Below are positions 23,904 to 33,457 of a DNA stretch of 64,000 bases, piece by piece. This DNA is from Diabrotica undecimpunctata (lineage: Eukaryota > Arthropoda > Insecta > Coleoptera > Chrysomelidae), in assembly GCF_040954645.1 (NCBI RefSeq), contig NC_092808.1:84823389-84887388 (forward strand). Direction: 5' to 3'. Below the pieces are notes generated by a model that saw nothing but the letters and a program-made list of their open reading frames with translations, ran no database searches and was not told where the DNA came from. The position numbers and the translations under genes are program-made. Numbering within the stretch: position 1 is the first letter of the stretch; every line of letters begins with the position of its first letter.

Positions 23904-25222
23904 CTAAGTATTCCTTGACTTACGGAAGGAATAACTTAGTAAACAAGTTAATTAAATGGTATAAAAATAAAATGCAAAGAAAAAAATGTTTCTAAGTGTT
24001 TCTTGACTTACGGAAGAAACAACTTAGGACAGAAATATAGATAAATGAAATATGTAAATGTGAGAGTAAAATATGGAAATATTTCTAAGTGTTTCTTGAC
24101 TTATGGAAGAAACGACTTAGAGTGGAAAAATAAAATACTCAAAATATAAAACGAGACATGTAAAAATGAAACAGATTATAGAAATATGTCTAAGTGTTTC
24201 TTGACTTACGGAAGAAACAACTTAGAACAAAAAATAAACAAGAGAATCAAATATAGTAAAATAAATGCACAAATATTTATAAGTGTTTCTTGATTTACGG
24301 AAGAAACAGCTTAGCGAAAAATGGAAAAATGAAATAGAAAAATATATAAGTATTTTTTTTTTAACTTACGGAAGAAAATATCTTAGATAAAATATCAGAA
24401 ATAATAATGCGATATGAAAATATTTCTAAGGGTTCTTTTGACTTACCGGAAAAGAACGACTTAGACACACAATAAAATAACAAGTCAGATATCAGAGAAA
24501 TACTTCTAAAAGTTCTTTGACTTACCGGAAAGAACTACTTAGACAAAGTACAAATCAAAATATAAAATAGAAAAAGCAAGATAAATATTTCTAAGTGTTC
24601 TTAACTTACGGAAGAAACAACTTAGGACAGAAATATAGATAAATGAAATATGTAAATGTGAGAGTAAAATATGGAAATATTTCTAAGTGTTTCTTGACTT
24701 ATGGAAGAAACGACTTAGAGTGGAAAAATAAAATACTCAAAATATAAAACGAGAAATGTAAAAATGAAACAGATTATAGAAATATGTCTAAGTGTTTCTT
24801 GACTTACGGAAGAAACAACTTAGAACAAAAAATAAACAAGAGAATCAAATATAGTAAAATAAATGCACAAATATTTATAAGTGTTTCTTGATTTACGGAA
24901 GAAACAGCTTAGCGAAAAATGGAAAAATGAAATAGAAAAATATATAAGTATTTTTTTTTTAACTTACGGAAGAAAATATCTTAGATAAAATATCAGAAAT
25001 AATAATGCGATATGAAAATATTTCTAAGGGTTCTTTTGACTTACCGGAAAAGAACGACTTAGACACACAATAAAATAACAAGTCAGATATCAGAGAAATA
25101 CTTCTAAAAGTTCTTTGACTTACCGGAAAGAACTACTTAGACAAAGTACAAATCAAAATATAAAATAGAAAAAGCAAGATAAATATTTCTAAGTGTTCTT
25201 AACTTACGGAAGAACAACTTAG
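23904..25222 (-). repeat. Array of 16 covarying hairpins in the 3' LTR
   Basis: Hairpins of 34-40 bp start at 23904, 23992, 24085, 24190, 24280, 24347, 24426, 24506, 24591, 24683, 24788, 24878, 24945, 25024, 25104 and 25189. On the plus strand each is CTAAGT-like, a variable stem arm, the loop GACTTACGG or GACTTACCGG, the complementary arm, then ACTTAG. Arms vary in pairs: TTCCTT/AAGGAA, TTTCTT/AAGAAA, TTCTTTT/AAAAGAA, GTTCTTT/AAAGAAC and GTTCTT/AAGAAC. Spacers of 30-70 bp are AT-rich and unconserved between units. Confidence 0.85.
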
Positions 25223-25390
25223 ACACAAAATACAAGAAAAATAAACAATCAAAATAATCAAATAAAATATCAAACAATCAGTACATGAACAAATATAGAT
25301 CAATGTAATATTCTAACCTGAAAAGGTCTGAATATATAATAATGCTAAAATAAAAATGGTATATAGGAAATCAGAAATAAAACAATAACT

Positions 25391-25648
25391 TAGTTGGAAC
25401 AATAATAGCACCGACTAGGTCTACAGTAGAAGAGGCAAGCTCGACTGATCGATGAGAGAAAATCTACCTGCTTTATGTAAAACAAATCCTTTGTTTTACG
25501 TAGCAAAAGTGGAATTTTCCTGCATCGAGTCAATTAGAAATTTGGATTTGGCCAAACTTGGAATTCCCAAGTATTTTGACCAATATCCAAATTCCTTGAT
25601 GCATCCAGCACGGCTGTCAGCTTCCGACCGACATGCCTCCGGAGGACA
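25391..25648 (-). repeat. Start of the 3' LTR, repeated at 30944-31202
   Basis: These 258 bp match 30944-31202 with about six differences. On the minus strand the segment starts TGTCCTCCGG and leads into AGTTATTG, the edge where the 5' LTR was later opened by an insertion. The plus-strand frame of 71 residues within it is probably fortuitous. Confidence 0.75.
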
Positions 25649-25662
25649 TCCCCCCCCCCCCC
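25649..25662 (-). promoter_or_regulatory. Polypurine tract (G13) before the 3' LTR
   Basis: On the minus strand AGA, 13 G residues and an A directly precede the LTR start TGTCC. This is the expected place and composition for the plus-strand primer of an LTR element. Nothing coding is lost between it and the Gag stop at 25803 (about 140 bp, with an AATAAA near 25693-25698). Confidence 0.7.
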
Positions 25663-25802
25663 TCTGAAAGACCTAACGGTGCTAAAAGAAAATTTATTGG
25701 TAAAAAAATCGAAAATACATACAGTGAGAAGTCCTTAACCTAAAAAAATACAATATAAATACAAATACAATACAAAAGATACAATACAACTACAATTCAA
25801 AC

Positions 25803-26603
25803 TTAAGATATATCATACTTAAAATTATAGTGGTCCAGGTGGCGTGGTGTGTTGTTGTGACGTGGGGGACGGTACTGCTGTCGCTGTTGGGGTTTATTAC
25901 TGGCGACGGTGTTCCGGCGGGTGTCTGCTTCCATTCCCTGGGCTATGGTCAGGAGGTCCTCCTCGGTCTTGGGAATGTTGACTCGTAGGCAGATCGCGAT
26001 GTCGGGTCTCCGCTGGTTTACTATGGTGATACATCTCTGGTCCTCAGGGGTGTATGGTGCAAGACGTCTGAATAAGGCTGCTTCACCATTGATGAAATCC
26101 TCCGTGGGTTCATCCTTCCGTTGATGTTCTCCATGAAGTTTCGACGTCAAGGCTGAAATCACGGCAGGGTCGTTGTATTTCCTTAGGAGACGGTCTCGGA
26201 AGGTGTCGTATGGCAGGTCCGTGTGTGAAAACTTCTGGGCCCATTTCTTCGCATCGCCGCGGAGTGAGTTGTCGATGAGATAGTCTATCCAGTTGTCCTC
26301 GTCTACGTCATATTTAGTTAGGAAATTCTCAGCTTTGGTTAGGAAGTTGAGAGGGTTTTCAGTGTCCCGGCCTGAGAATTGAGGGGGCTTCATATATGTA
26401 ATCCTGGGCTTCGGTGGCTCAGGTTGAGGCATCTGGGGTGTAGTGCCTTGAGTAGTGGATAGGGCTGTCATCGCTTGCATTAGGGCAGAGATAAAGTCAG
26501 CTGTGGAAGGCTGGCTTGAAGACGGTCCTGGTGTCGCGAGTTTGGGTTTTGTTTGTTGGGCGCCATGTTGCCGAGAGGGGGCATTTGGGCCTGTAGGACC
26601 CAT
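25803..26603 (-). CDS. Retrotransposon Gag protein (only ORF of the element)
   Basis: The 266-codon frame encodes a Pro/Gln-rich N-terminus, then a capsid-like domain from about residue 75: PPQFSGRDTENPLNFLTKAE, WAQKFSHTDLPYDTFRDRLL and KDEPTEDFINGEAALFRRL. This matches the retrotransposon Gag fold of Ty3/gypsy elements and Arc-like proteins. The tail (QQRQQYRPPRHNNTPRH) is basic and could bind RNA, but no zinc knuckle is present. The first 12-13 codons lie in the 5' LTR and the frame reads through the primer-binding site, so translation more likely starts at Met42 (26480) or nearby. The ORF is free of stops, which suggests recent activity or selection. Confidence 0.75.
   Translation of the reverse strand: MGPTGPNAPSRQHGAQQTKPKLATPGPSSSQPSTADFISALMQAMTALSTTQGTTPQMPQPEPPKPRITYMKPPQFSGRDTENPLNFLTKAENFLTKYDVDEDNWIDYLIDNSLRGDAKKWAQKFSHTDLPYDTFRDRLLRKYNDPAVISALTSKLHGEHQRKDEPTEDFINGEAALFRRLAPYTPEDQRCITIVNQRRPDIAICLRVNIPKTEEDLLTIAQGMEADTRRNTVASNKPQQRQQYRPPRHNNTPRHLDHYNFKYDIS
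26548..26565 (-). promoter_or_regulatory. Primer-binding site of the gag-only element
   Basis: Immediately after the LTR end GGCAACA the minus strand reads TGGCGCCCAACAAAC. TGGCGCCCAAC is the usual complement of the 3' end of a tRNA-Lys primer in retroelements. This fixes the LTR boundary at 26566. Confidence 0.75.
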
Positions 26604-27693
26604 CGCCGGCTCTTCGGGCTTCTTCCTATCCCCGGAATTGGATCAGGTATTCACCATCTTTGGTTTGTCGCTGGCAGAAAGGTTAAATACCACAGCTGTT
26701 ATAAATAACAGTTCCAGTGACAAATATCTGTTATAGGTAACGGTTCCAAGGAACAGTTACAAAGTAACAAAGCAAAAATGGAAAACAGATAGGTAAAAAT
26801 GATCTAAGTATTCCTTGACTTACGGAAGGAATAACTTAGTAAACAAGTAAATTAAATGGTATAAAAATATAATGCAAAGAAAAAAATGTGTCTAAATATT
26901 TCTTGACTTACGGAAGAAACAACTTAGGACAGAAATATAGATAAATGAAATATGTAAATGTGAGAGTAAAATATGGAAATATTTCTAAGTGTTACTTGAC
27001 TTACGGAAGAAACGACTTGGAGTGGAAAAATAAAATACTCAAAATATAAAACGAGAAATGCAGAAATGAAACAGATTATAGAAATATATCTAAGTGTTTC
27101 TTGACTTACGGAAGAAACAACTTAGAACAGAAAATAAACAAGAGAATCAAATATAGTAAAATAAATGCACAAATATTTATAAGTGTTTCTTGATTTACGG
27201 AAGAAACAGCTTAGCAAAAAATGGAAAAATGAAATAGAAAAATATATAAGTATTTTCTTAACTTACGGAAGAAAATATCTTAGATAAAATATCAGAAATA
27301 ATAATGCGATATGAAAATATTTCTAAGGGTTCTTTTGACTTACCGGAAAAGAACGACTTAGACACACAATAAAATAACAAGTCAGATATCAGAGAAATAC
27401 TTCTAAGAGTTCTTTGACTTACCGGAAAGAACTACTTAGACAAAGTACAAATCAAAATATAAAATATAAAAAGCAAGATAAATATTTCTAGTTAAGTGTT
27501 CTTAACTTACGGAAGAACAACTTAGACACAAAATACAAGAAAAATAAACAATCAAAATAATCAAATAAAATATCAAACAATCAGTACATGAACAAATATA
27601 GATCAATGTAATATTCTAACCTGAAAAGGTCTGAATATACAATAATGCTAAAATAAAAATGGTATATAGGAAATCAGAAATAAAACAATAACT
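26566..27693 (-). repeat. 5' LTR (3' portion) with 9 hairpins
   Basis: This part of the 5' LTR matches 23666-25390 without the 599-bp duplication. Nine hairpins start at 26804, 26892, 26985, 27090, 27179, 27247, 27323, 27403 and 27493. Single differences from the 3' LTR include unpaired decay (CTTGG instead of CTTAG at 27020). At 27693 the LTR is interrupted; it resumes at 30944. Confidence 0.8.
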
Positions 27694-27885
27694 TAAAGTA
27701 GAAACCCTCAACTAAGGTACATGTATCGCTAAAGGCGAATATACTTGATTTTAGAGGACGAGATCCTTGAAGTAATTCAGGGGGCAGTTCCCTTTTGTTC
27801 TTTCTAATGGTCCCCACAACAGTCAATCCAAATTCTTTTTTTAAAACATCTATTAAAGTAGAAACCCTCAATTTAGAAGAGTGAT
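27694..27885 (-). pseudogene. piggyBac-type transposase fragment
   Basis: On the minus strand the frame reads STLIDVLKKEFGLTVVGTIR, then KNKRELPPELL and SSIFAFSDTCTLV. This is the stretch of piggyBac transposases around the conserved GT.R.NR..lP block. A 19-bp direct repeat (containing AAAGTAGAAACCCTC) stands at 27693-27711 and 27853-27871, at both ends of the fragment. Catalytic residues are not included. Confidence 0.65.
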
Positions 27886-28533
27886 ATCATAGTTTAAACG
27901 CCGAATATCCTCAAATTTAAATGTACACAGCGGCCCTCGAAAACTGCCTGTTTTCTCGATTGCAATTTGCGAGTCCTCATAAGAAATTACAGAATATATA
28001 AAGTAGTATATTTATTTGTGCTTCTCTATAGTAGACTTGACCAGAAGTTGTCGTACAGTGTAGCCAATTCTTGTTCACAAGTAGTAATTATGGTCATACA
28101 AAATCTGTATTCTTCCACGCAGCGATTATTACCGTCATAAAAATACAAAAAAACCTGATTTTTTCAATAGTAAAAATTAAGCACAAAATTGTAATGAAAT
28201 AAATTTTATTTATATGTTCCGTTTCGTTACATATTTAAATTTATAAAATAAAACTCGATATTTTAAAACAATATTTTTTAATCGTTTGGCAACTTTGGAA
28301 TTAGCGACGGAACTCCGTTTCAATTCAGATCCACAGAAAGCCGTTAAACTAGTTTTTGTCGAGCGAGTGCCCATCAACAATAGTTCATTATATTGGCGTT
28401 TCTGAGGGTAGGGTATTTTATGCGATAAGTTTGTGTTATTAATAAAACGTGTTATTGATAATACGAGTGTTATACTTTGTCGTTTTATAGTAAATTTTTA
28501 GTTATATTCTGTGATTATTTGGTTTGAGTTTTA
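27886..28533. other. Unassigned DNA between piggyBac and mariner fragments
   Basis: I see no gene here. It may contain the 5' flank and terminal inverted repeat of the mariner-like element, but I could not match ends by eye. Confidence 0.35.
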
Positions 28534-29823
28534 TTGGAGTTGGACGAAAAACCGAGTTGTTCCAAGAGAAGACTGCAAAATTCTGATGTTGATTCTAAAA
28601 ATGAAATGCCGCAAAGGAGACGGAAAATGTTAACGTCCGAAGAGAAGGTAATAATACGAAACGTTTATGAAGGAATTGTCGGCAGAAAAATGGAATTAAA
28701 TGTTAGCCAAGCGGTCGACATTTGTAGCAGTTTAACAAAAGTATCCGTTAGCTGTATTTATCGTGTACTTAAAAATACATCGGAAAATAAAAAGCAAGAA
28801 AAAGGTAAAACTAGAGGTAGGAAAAGCATTGTTTTGGATGACGAGACAAGGAATATTATACGTCGAAAAATTCATTCATTTTATTTTCGGAGTGAAATTC
28901 CAACACTGAAAAATATTTCTCAAGAGCTCGAAAACGATGACTCCTTACCCAAGATATCTCGTAGAGTTTTACCCAGGACCATGCGTGAAATGAACTTTCG
29001 ATATGTAAAACTCAACAGAAAAAGTATGCTATTAGAAAAAAATAAAATTATTGTGCGGAGAAGAAAATATTTAAAAGAAATACGCAAAATTCGCAGCACT
29101 GGACGCAAAATATGTTATTTGGATGAAACCTGCATTAACCAAGGTTGGAAACGGTCATACAGTTGGAAAAGTTTGGCAAGATTTAAATGTCAAAAGTAAA
29201 CGCCAAGCATTTATAGAAGGCTGATATACAGGATTAAAAGCTCCATCAGGAAAGGGACGGCGTTTAATCGTCACCCATATAGGAAGTGATACAGGGTTTC
29301 ATGATGATGGTTTTCTTCAATTTGAGTCGAAAAAAACAGGTGATTATTAAAGAAATTGAAAGGGAGGATTCAAGAATGGCTTACAGAAAAGGGGATTGCA
29401 TACGAAGAATCAATGCTCAAAATTTAGCTACTTGACATTGCACGGTTAAAGAAAATTGAATATCTTAAATATGCTGTAGATGAAACTGCAAAAGATTATG
29501 GTGTCAAAGTTCTGCATCTACCACTTTATCATTGCGAACTTAATCCCATTGAACTTATCTGGGAGCAAGTGAAAGGAGAAGTAGCACGCAATAACAAAAC
29601 GTTCAAATTAAACGAAATTAAGAAACTTTTGATTCAAGCAATCCTCCATGTAACTCAAGAGAAATGGGCTAAATGTATAGGCCACATAATTAAAGAAGAA
29701 CATCGTATGTGGGAACTTGACACTCATATCAAAGTTTTACTAGAGCCAATTATAATTACACCAGGTGGTGAAGATAATGACAGCGATAGCAGCACTGCAT
29801 CTTCAGGTTTAGACAGCGAATAA
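28534..29823 (+). pseudogene. Tc1/mariner-like DDE transposase
   Basis: The N-terminal 221 residues (28534-29196; no ATG at the very start, first in-frame ATG near 28605) form a helix-turn-helix region with a basic linker (TRGRKSIVLDDETRNIIRRK) and reach the first catalytic Asp in KICYLDETCINQGW. A frameshift follows. Other frames show KGRRLIVTHIGS and GFHDDGFLQFESK, then a deletion removes the block with the second Asp. From 29455 the frame recovers with YAVDETAKDYG, LPLYHCELNPIELIWEQVKG (final acidic residue) and an acidic tail. The enzyme would cut and paste its element at TA sites. This copy is dead. Confidence 0.8.
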
Positions 29824-30225
29824 TATTTTCTAATAGTTTAATAAGAACATCAGCATAAAAAAAACCAAAAACAAAAAAAAAAACGAGAAGGACATAGTAA
29901 GTGTGTATAGTGTTAGTGTTTAAACACATCAAACATTATTTTTTATTTTGTTTTTATAGGATTTTATTTTGTTTTGTTTTATACTGTTTAAATGTTTTGT
30001 TCATTTTATTTAATAAGACAATATGGCTCTTGGCGAACACCCATTTAAAAAAAGTATCGCGCCACAAGACATACCTCTGGGATGGTGTGGAAACTGTCTT
30101 AAAATTTGTTTTAAAAAAATTTCATTGTGTAACTCTTTAAGGACGGGTCACGTCAAAAGACGTTTTAGCGTAACTTCCGCGACAGCCGGTTGGTATCAGT
30201 AAACTTTCTGCAAAATTACTTCTTT
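29824..30225. other. AT-rich 3' flank of the mariner-like gene
   Basis: Low-complexity A-rich and T-rich sequence; no gene recognised. Confidence 0.4.
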
Positions 30226-30640
30226 TTTATAGCTTTTTGTTTGTGGCATTCTATATTTTTAGAGGAATGTAGGGAATGAGCCACAAAATATTTATTCATA
30301 TATTTATTTATTGACGTTTCGATCTCTATATCCAGAGACCGTTTTTAATTATACAAATGATAGTACTATTTATTTTCTATGGCTTTTCGCTTGTCGTTCT
30401 GTATTTTTAGAAATAATGTTGGGAATAAGCCACAATATATTTATTCAAATGTTTAATTTACGGACGTTTCGATCTCTATAAAGAGACCGTTTTCAAACAA
30501 ACAAATGACAGATATATTTATTTTTCTATAGCTGCTTGTTTGTGGGATTCTGTATTTTTAGGGAGAAGGTTGGACATAAGCCACAATATATCTATTTACA
30601 TGTTTAATACATTGACGTTCCGATCTCTATTCCGTTTTTA
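30226..30640. repeat. Three tandem ~147-bp units with inverted GACGTTTCGATC motif
   Basis: Units start at about 30226, 30371 and 30520. Each has TATAGC, GTTTGTGG, CTGTATTTTTAG, GAGCCACAA or AAGCCACAA, then GACGTTTCGATCTCTAT and AGAGACCG. A reversed copy of the last block (AGAGATCGAAACGTCAAT) stands near 30745-30765. Units differ by about 20%, so the array is old. Confidence 0.7.
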
Positions 30641-30943
30641 AAGATAGAAAAAAAAAGAAAATAAACAATATAAGATTATAAAAATATATAATAATAAACA
30701 AATAAAATAAATATAACTATCATTTATATCTTTGAAAGCGGTCTTTGGATATAGAGATCGAAACGTCAATAAAAACTTGTAAATAAATATATTGCGGCCT
30801 ATTTCGAACATTAATATTTGAAAAATAAAATATAATTAACGTTAAAATAAAAATAAGTGTACGTCACTGGATTTCCAAACGGCTTTCCGCATTTCTGGGC
30901 CTTTAAACGATGACTCACTCTCTCAAATAGTGAAATTATACTA

Positions 30944-31202
30944 TAGTTGGAACAATAATAGCACCGACTAGGTCTACAGTAGAAGAGGCAAGCTCGACTG
31001 ATCGATGAGAGAAAATCTACCTGCTTTTATGTAAAACAAATCCTTTGTTTTACGTAGCAAAAGTGGAATTTCCCTGCATCGAGTCAATTAGAAATTTGGA
31101 TTTGGCCAAACTTGGAATTCCCAAGTATTTTGACCAATATCCAAATTCCTTGATGCATCCGGCACAGCTGTCAGCTCCCGACCGACACGCCTCCGGAGGA
31201 CA
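30944..31202 (-). repeat. 5' LTR (5' portion) of the gag-only element
   Basis: This is the first 258-259 bp of the LTR (minus strand, beginning TGTCCTCCGG at 31202). It is separated from the rest of the same LTR (27693 and below) by the 3.25-kb insertion 27694-30943. Joined length (259 + 1128 bp) agrees with the 3' LTR minus its duplication. The junction to the RTE tail shows the ATGC target duplication. Confidence 0.8.
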
Positions 31203-31372
31203 ATGCAGGGAAAAATACAGGGAAAACGAAGTATTGGAAGAAGACGCATCTCCTGGCTCAACAATCTGAGAAAGTGGTATAATTGCAGTTCCGTCGACTT
31301 GTTCAGAGCTGCAATCTCAAAAGTGAAAATAGCTGTGATGATTACCAACCTCTTTAGAGGAGACGGTACCTA
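31203..31372 (+). pseudogene. RTE-like RT tail, right half
   Basis: The frame continues the coding interrupted at 23665: QGKIQGKRSIGRRRISWLNN, then LRKWYNCSSVDLFRAA, ISKVKIAVMITNLF and a stop. This is the terminal block of the RTE-like ORF. Confidence 0.75.
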
Positions 31373-31389
31373 AAGAAGAAGAATTACGG

Positions 31390-31740
31390 ATGAGTTAGGT
31401 TGATCAAATGACAAATGAAATAGTTTTACACCGGATGAAAAAGGGCTATAAAATAACAAAAACAATAAAACTTCGAAAGTTACAATATTTCGGCCATGTA
31501 ATGAGACATTCAGAGAGGTACAACCTTCTACACCTCATAATACAGGTCAAGATCGTCGGAAGAAGAGGCCCAGTCCGAAGAAGAACATCCTGGCTCTGAG
31601 ATATCCGAGAGTGGTATCAAAAGACATTCGCTAATCTGTTTCGAGTTACCGTAAACAAAGGTATTATTGCCAATATGATCACCAACGTTCAAGAAGCGGA
31701 CAGGGTACTAAAAGAAGAAAAAGAAGATGTTGATATCTTG
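31390..31740 (+). pseudogene. Second RTE-like RT tail
   Basis: A related but distinct copy: KLRKLQYFGHVMRHSERYNL, then IIQVKIVGRRGPVRRRTSWL, a stop, REWYQKTFANLF and ANMITNVQEA. The tail lies directly downstream of the previous RTE end in the same orientation. Confidence 0.7.
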
Positions 31741-31925
31741 CCTGTATATGTAATCTAGCAGAAAATACTGGGTTTTTTCTCCGTTGGTGGAAAGACTAAT
31801 TTCAGGGTTTTCTATGTAGTTTTTGGTTTAAAATTTTGTTTATTGTCTGTTCGTTGTAGCCATTGTTTACTGCTATTTGTCTAATAGCCCAGGGAAATAA
31901 TCATTTTTTCATGACACTCGTCCGG
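31740..31925 (-). pseudogene. Penelope-like element fragment
   Basis: On the minus strand the frame reads FPWAIRQIAVNNGYNEQTIN, then KILNQKLHRKP. This is the pattern found after the reverse transcriptase and before the GIY-YIG domain of Penelope-like elements. It is too short for subfamily assignment. Confidence 0.45.
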
Positions 31926-31929
31926 CCAG

Positions 31930-32575
31930 GCAAACGAAGTTGTTTTGAGTAGTATGGACCTCTGTAAAAAAACCTATATGTTTCCTGCAGTAGGTTTTTT
32001 GGACTTAATTAGTTATCAACAAACTAACGTCAAAAAACAAAACGGAAAATTTTTGCTTTTTTCGTCCATCATCAAAAAGTGAAGCATTTTAAACAAATTT
32101 TAGAAGAGAAGAAACTTTAAGTTATATAAAAACCTTTAAAATTGCGTTTTCTAAATGTTTCTATCCTTTTTTGTTGCTTGAGAAGTTTCAAAAAAAGGGA
32201 AAAAATTTCGGTTTTTTATAAATGTTATTAACTTTTTTGAAAATAAACTTATAACATTTATATTTCATGGAATGCTGTGCCTTGTAATGCTTAAAATATG
32301 GTCAAAATTGATCGGTCAAATAGTTTAAAAGTTATTTTATTTGTTTATCCCAAATTAATTTTTTTGCGACAATATAAGTCAGAAAATAATATAGTTTTAG
32401 TAATTGTAAGGGTAGTTTCTGAAAGAAGAAGACCTGTTCTATATTTATGTGTATGTTTATATTGTATAGGTAGTCTATAACGTTTCCTTTTACTTTGACA
32501 TGTCCTATATTATGTAAATAATCTGCAAGGATGAATAAAGTTTTATTTATTTATTTATTTATTATTAACATTAAA
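31930..32575. repeat. Unassigned AT-rich repeat ending in (TTTA)n
   Basis: The stretch ends GAATAAAGTTTTATTTATT with repeated TTTA (32545-32570), typical of a non-LTR 3' end on the plus strand. Upstream I see only short frames. Confidence 0.35.
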
Positions 32576-32924
32576 AAAAATTAAGAAAATTAATTTTAAA
32601 TTGCCAAATAATTTTGCAAAAACATGTCGCTTTTTTGCTTATAAACAATTAGAATAACTTTTTAACCATTGCCTGCAAGAATATTATTTTTTTATATTTA
32701 AAAAGCCTGAATTTTTTCACAAGTTTAAAAAAAAATTGGTGCTAAAACAATTTGGGCCAAAGTTAGTCTCTTTTTTTATTTAATTCAGCAGCTTTGTTTA
32801 TAACAATTAAGAAATCCAATTAGCGTTATTTAAAAGCACATACTTTATAGTTTTAACGTATCAAATTTTAAAAAGATTGCCCTTTTTCCACAAAGCTTCA
32901 AAATATGGTCCTTAAAATCGGCTG

Positions 32925-33012
32925 GCTTCGAAACTCACGGGTGCCGAAGGTAGGCGGAAGGAGCTGTTAGCTATATCTCTGGTTCTTATTTATGGATTTC
33001 AAGGTTCCTTTG
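32925..33012 (+). pseudogene. Ty3/gypsy RNase H scrap
   Basis: A short open run reads ASKLTGAEGRRKELLAISLV, then LIYGFQGSFV. It matches the RNase H block AS..LTGAE..YS..E.ELLAIV, with a small internal deletion. Nothing else of the element is visible nearby. Confidence 0.45.
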
Positions 33013-33332
33013 TTTAATTTGTATGTACTGTTTGCGTACATTACGAATATGCATTATTTCAATAAATAAATTGTTAAATAAACTATCTAATTTGCTTAAA
33101 AAAATTTTTTCAATTTTTGTTGTAATCTTTGAGATAATTTTTAGTTAAAAACATAATAAACACAATATTTATAATTAATTTATACTTCTTTAATAAAATT
33201 GTAAATAATTTATTTATAATAGATTTTATGAAAACAACAAATTGTCCTATTTAATTGTTTCTAAAAATAGTATTGCTTTGGAAATATTAATTAAAATAAT
33301 TTTTCTAATGGCTATTTTTAAGTTAGAGTTAA

Positions 33333-33435
33333 TTTCATGTAATCGAATGAACTATCCTACAATAAAGTCGTCCAAAAAATGCAACTCAGTAATATTGGCA
33401 AAATCAGTTTAAAGTCATCTACTTTAAAATATATG
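33333..33435. repeat. Dispersed repeat, copy 1
   Basis: ATTTCATGTAATCGAATGAA with CTATCCTACAATAAAGTCGT and the following 60 bp recur at 36979-37085 in the same orientation with roughly 80-85% identity. The family is not recognised. Confidence 0.6.
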
Positions 33436-33457
33436 TTAATATATATATATATATATA

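Larger units (their letters stand above)
23666..25648 (-). repeat. 3' LTR of the gag-only element, with 16 hairpins
   Basis: The LTR runs (minus strand) from TGTCCTCC at 25648 to GGCAACA at 23666, 1983 bp. Its first 258 bp match 30944-31202, and the rest matches 26566-27693. It is longer than the 5' LTR because a segment of about 599 bp, carrying seven hairpins, is tandemly duplicated (start points 23992 and 24591). A TATA-like TTTATACC near 23805 on the minus strand lies downstream of the hairpins. Confidence 0.8.
23666..31202 (-). mobile_element. Gag-only LTR retrotransposon with very long LTRs (TR-GAG-like)
   Basis: In minus orientation the element reads 5' LTR (31202-30944, an insertion, then 27693-26566), primer-binding site, one Gag ORF, polypurine tract and 3' LTR (25648-23666). 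LTRs begin TGTCCTCC and end GGCAACA. The flanks show a 4-bp target duplication ATGC (23662-23665 and 31203-31206) inside an RTE tail. The internal region is only about 917 bp and has no pol, so reverse transcriptase must come from a partner element. LTRs of about 1.39 kb (1.98 kb in the 3' copy) are long compared with the internal part. This resembles the TR-GAG class described in plants. Where comparable, the LTRs look about 97-98% identical by eye. Confidence 0.8.

Noticed and set aside
23904..25222. CRISPR-like regular repeats
   Set aside because: The spacing is regular, but the units are imperfect hairpins with covarying stems, the spacers are shared between the two LTR copies, and the genome is eukaryotic.
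25452..25667. Plus-strand 71-residue frame, repeated at 31045-31269
   Set aside because: The repeat is the start of the LTR of the gag-only element; the frame is open by chance, and the C-tract that ends it is the polypurine tract.
26455..26736. Plus-strand ORF of 93 residues
   Set aside because: It lies antisense to the Gag frame and the LTR end; no support of its own.
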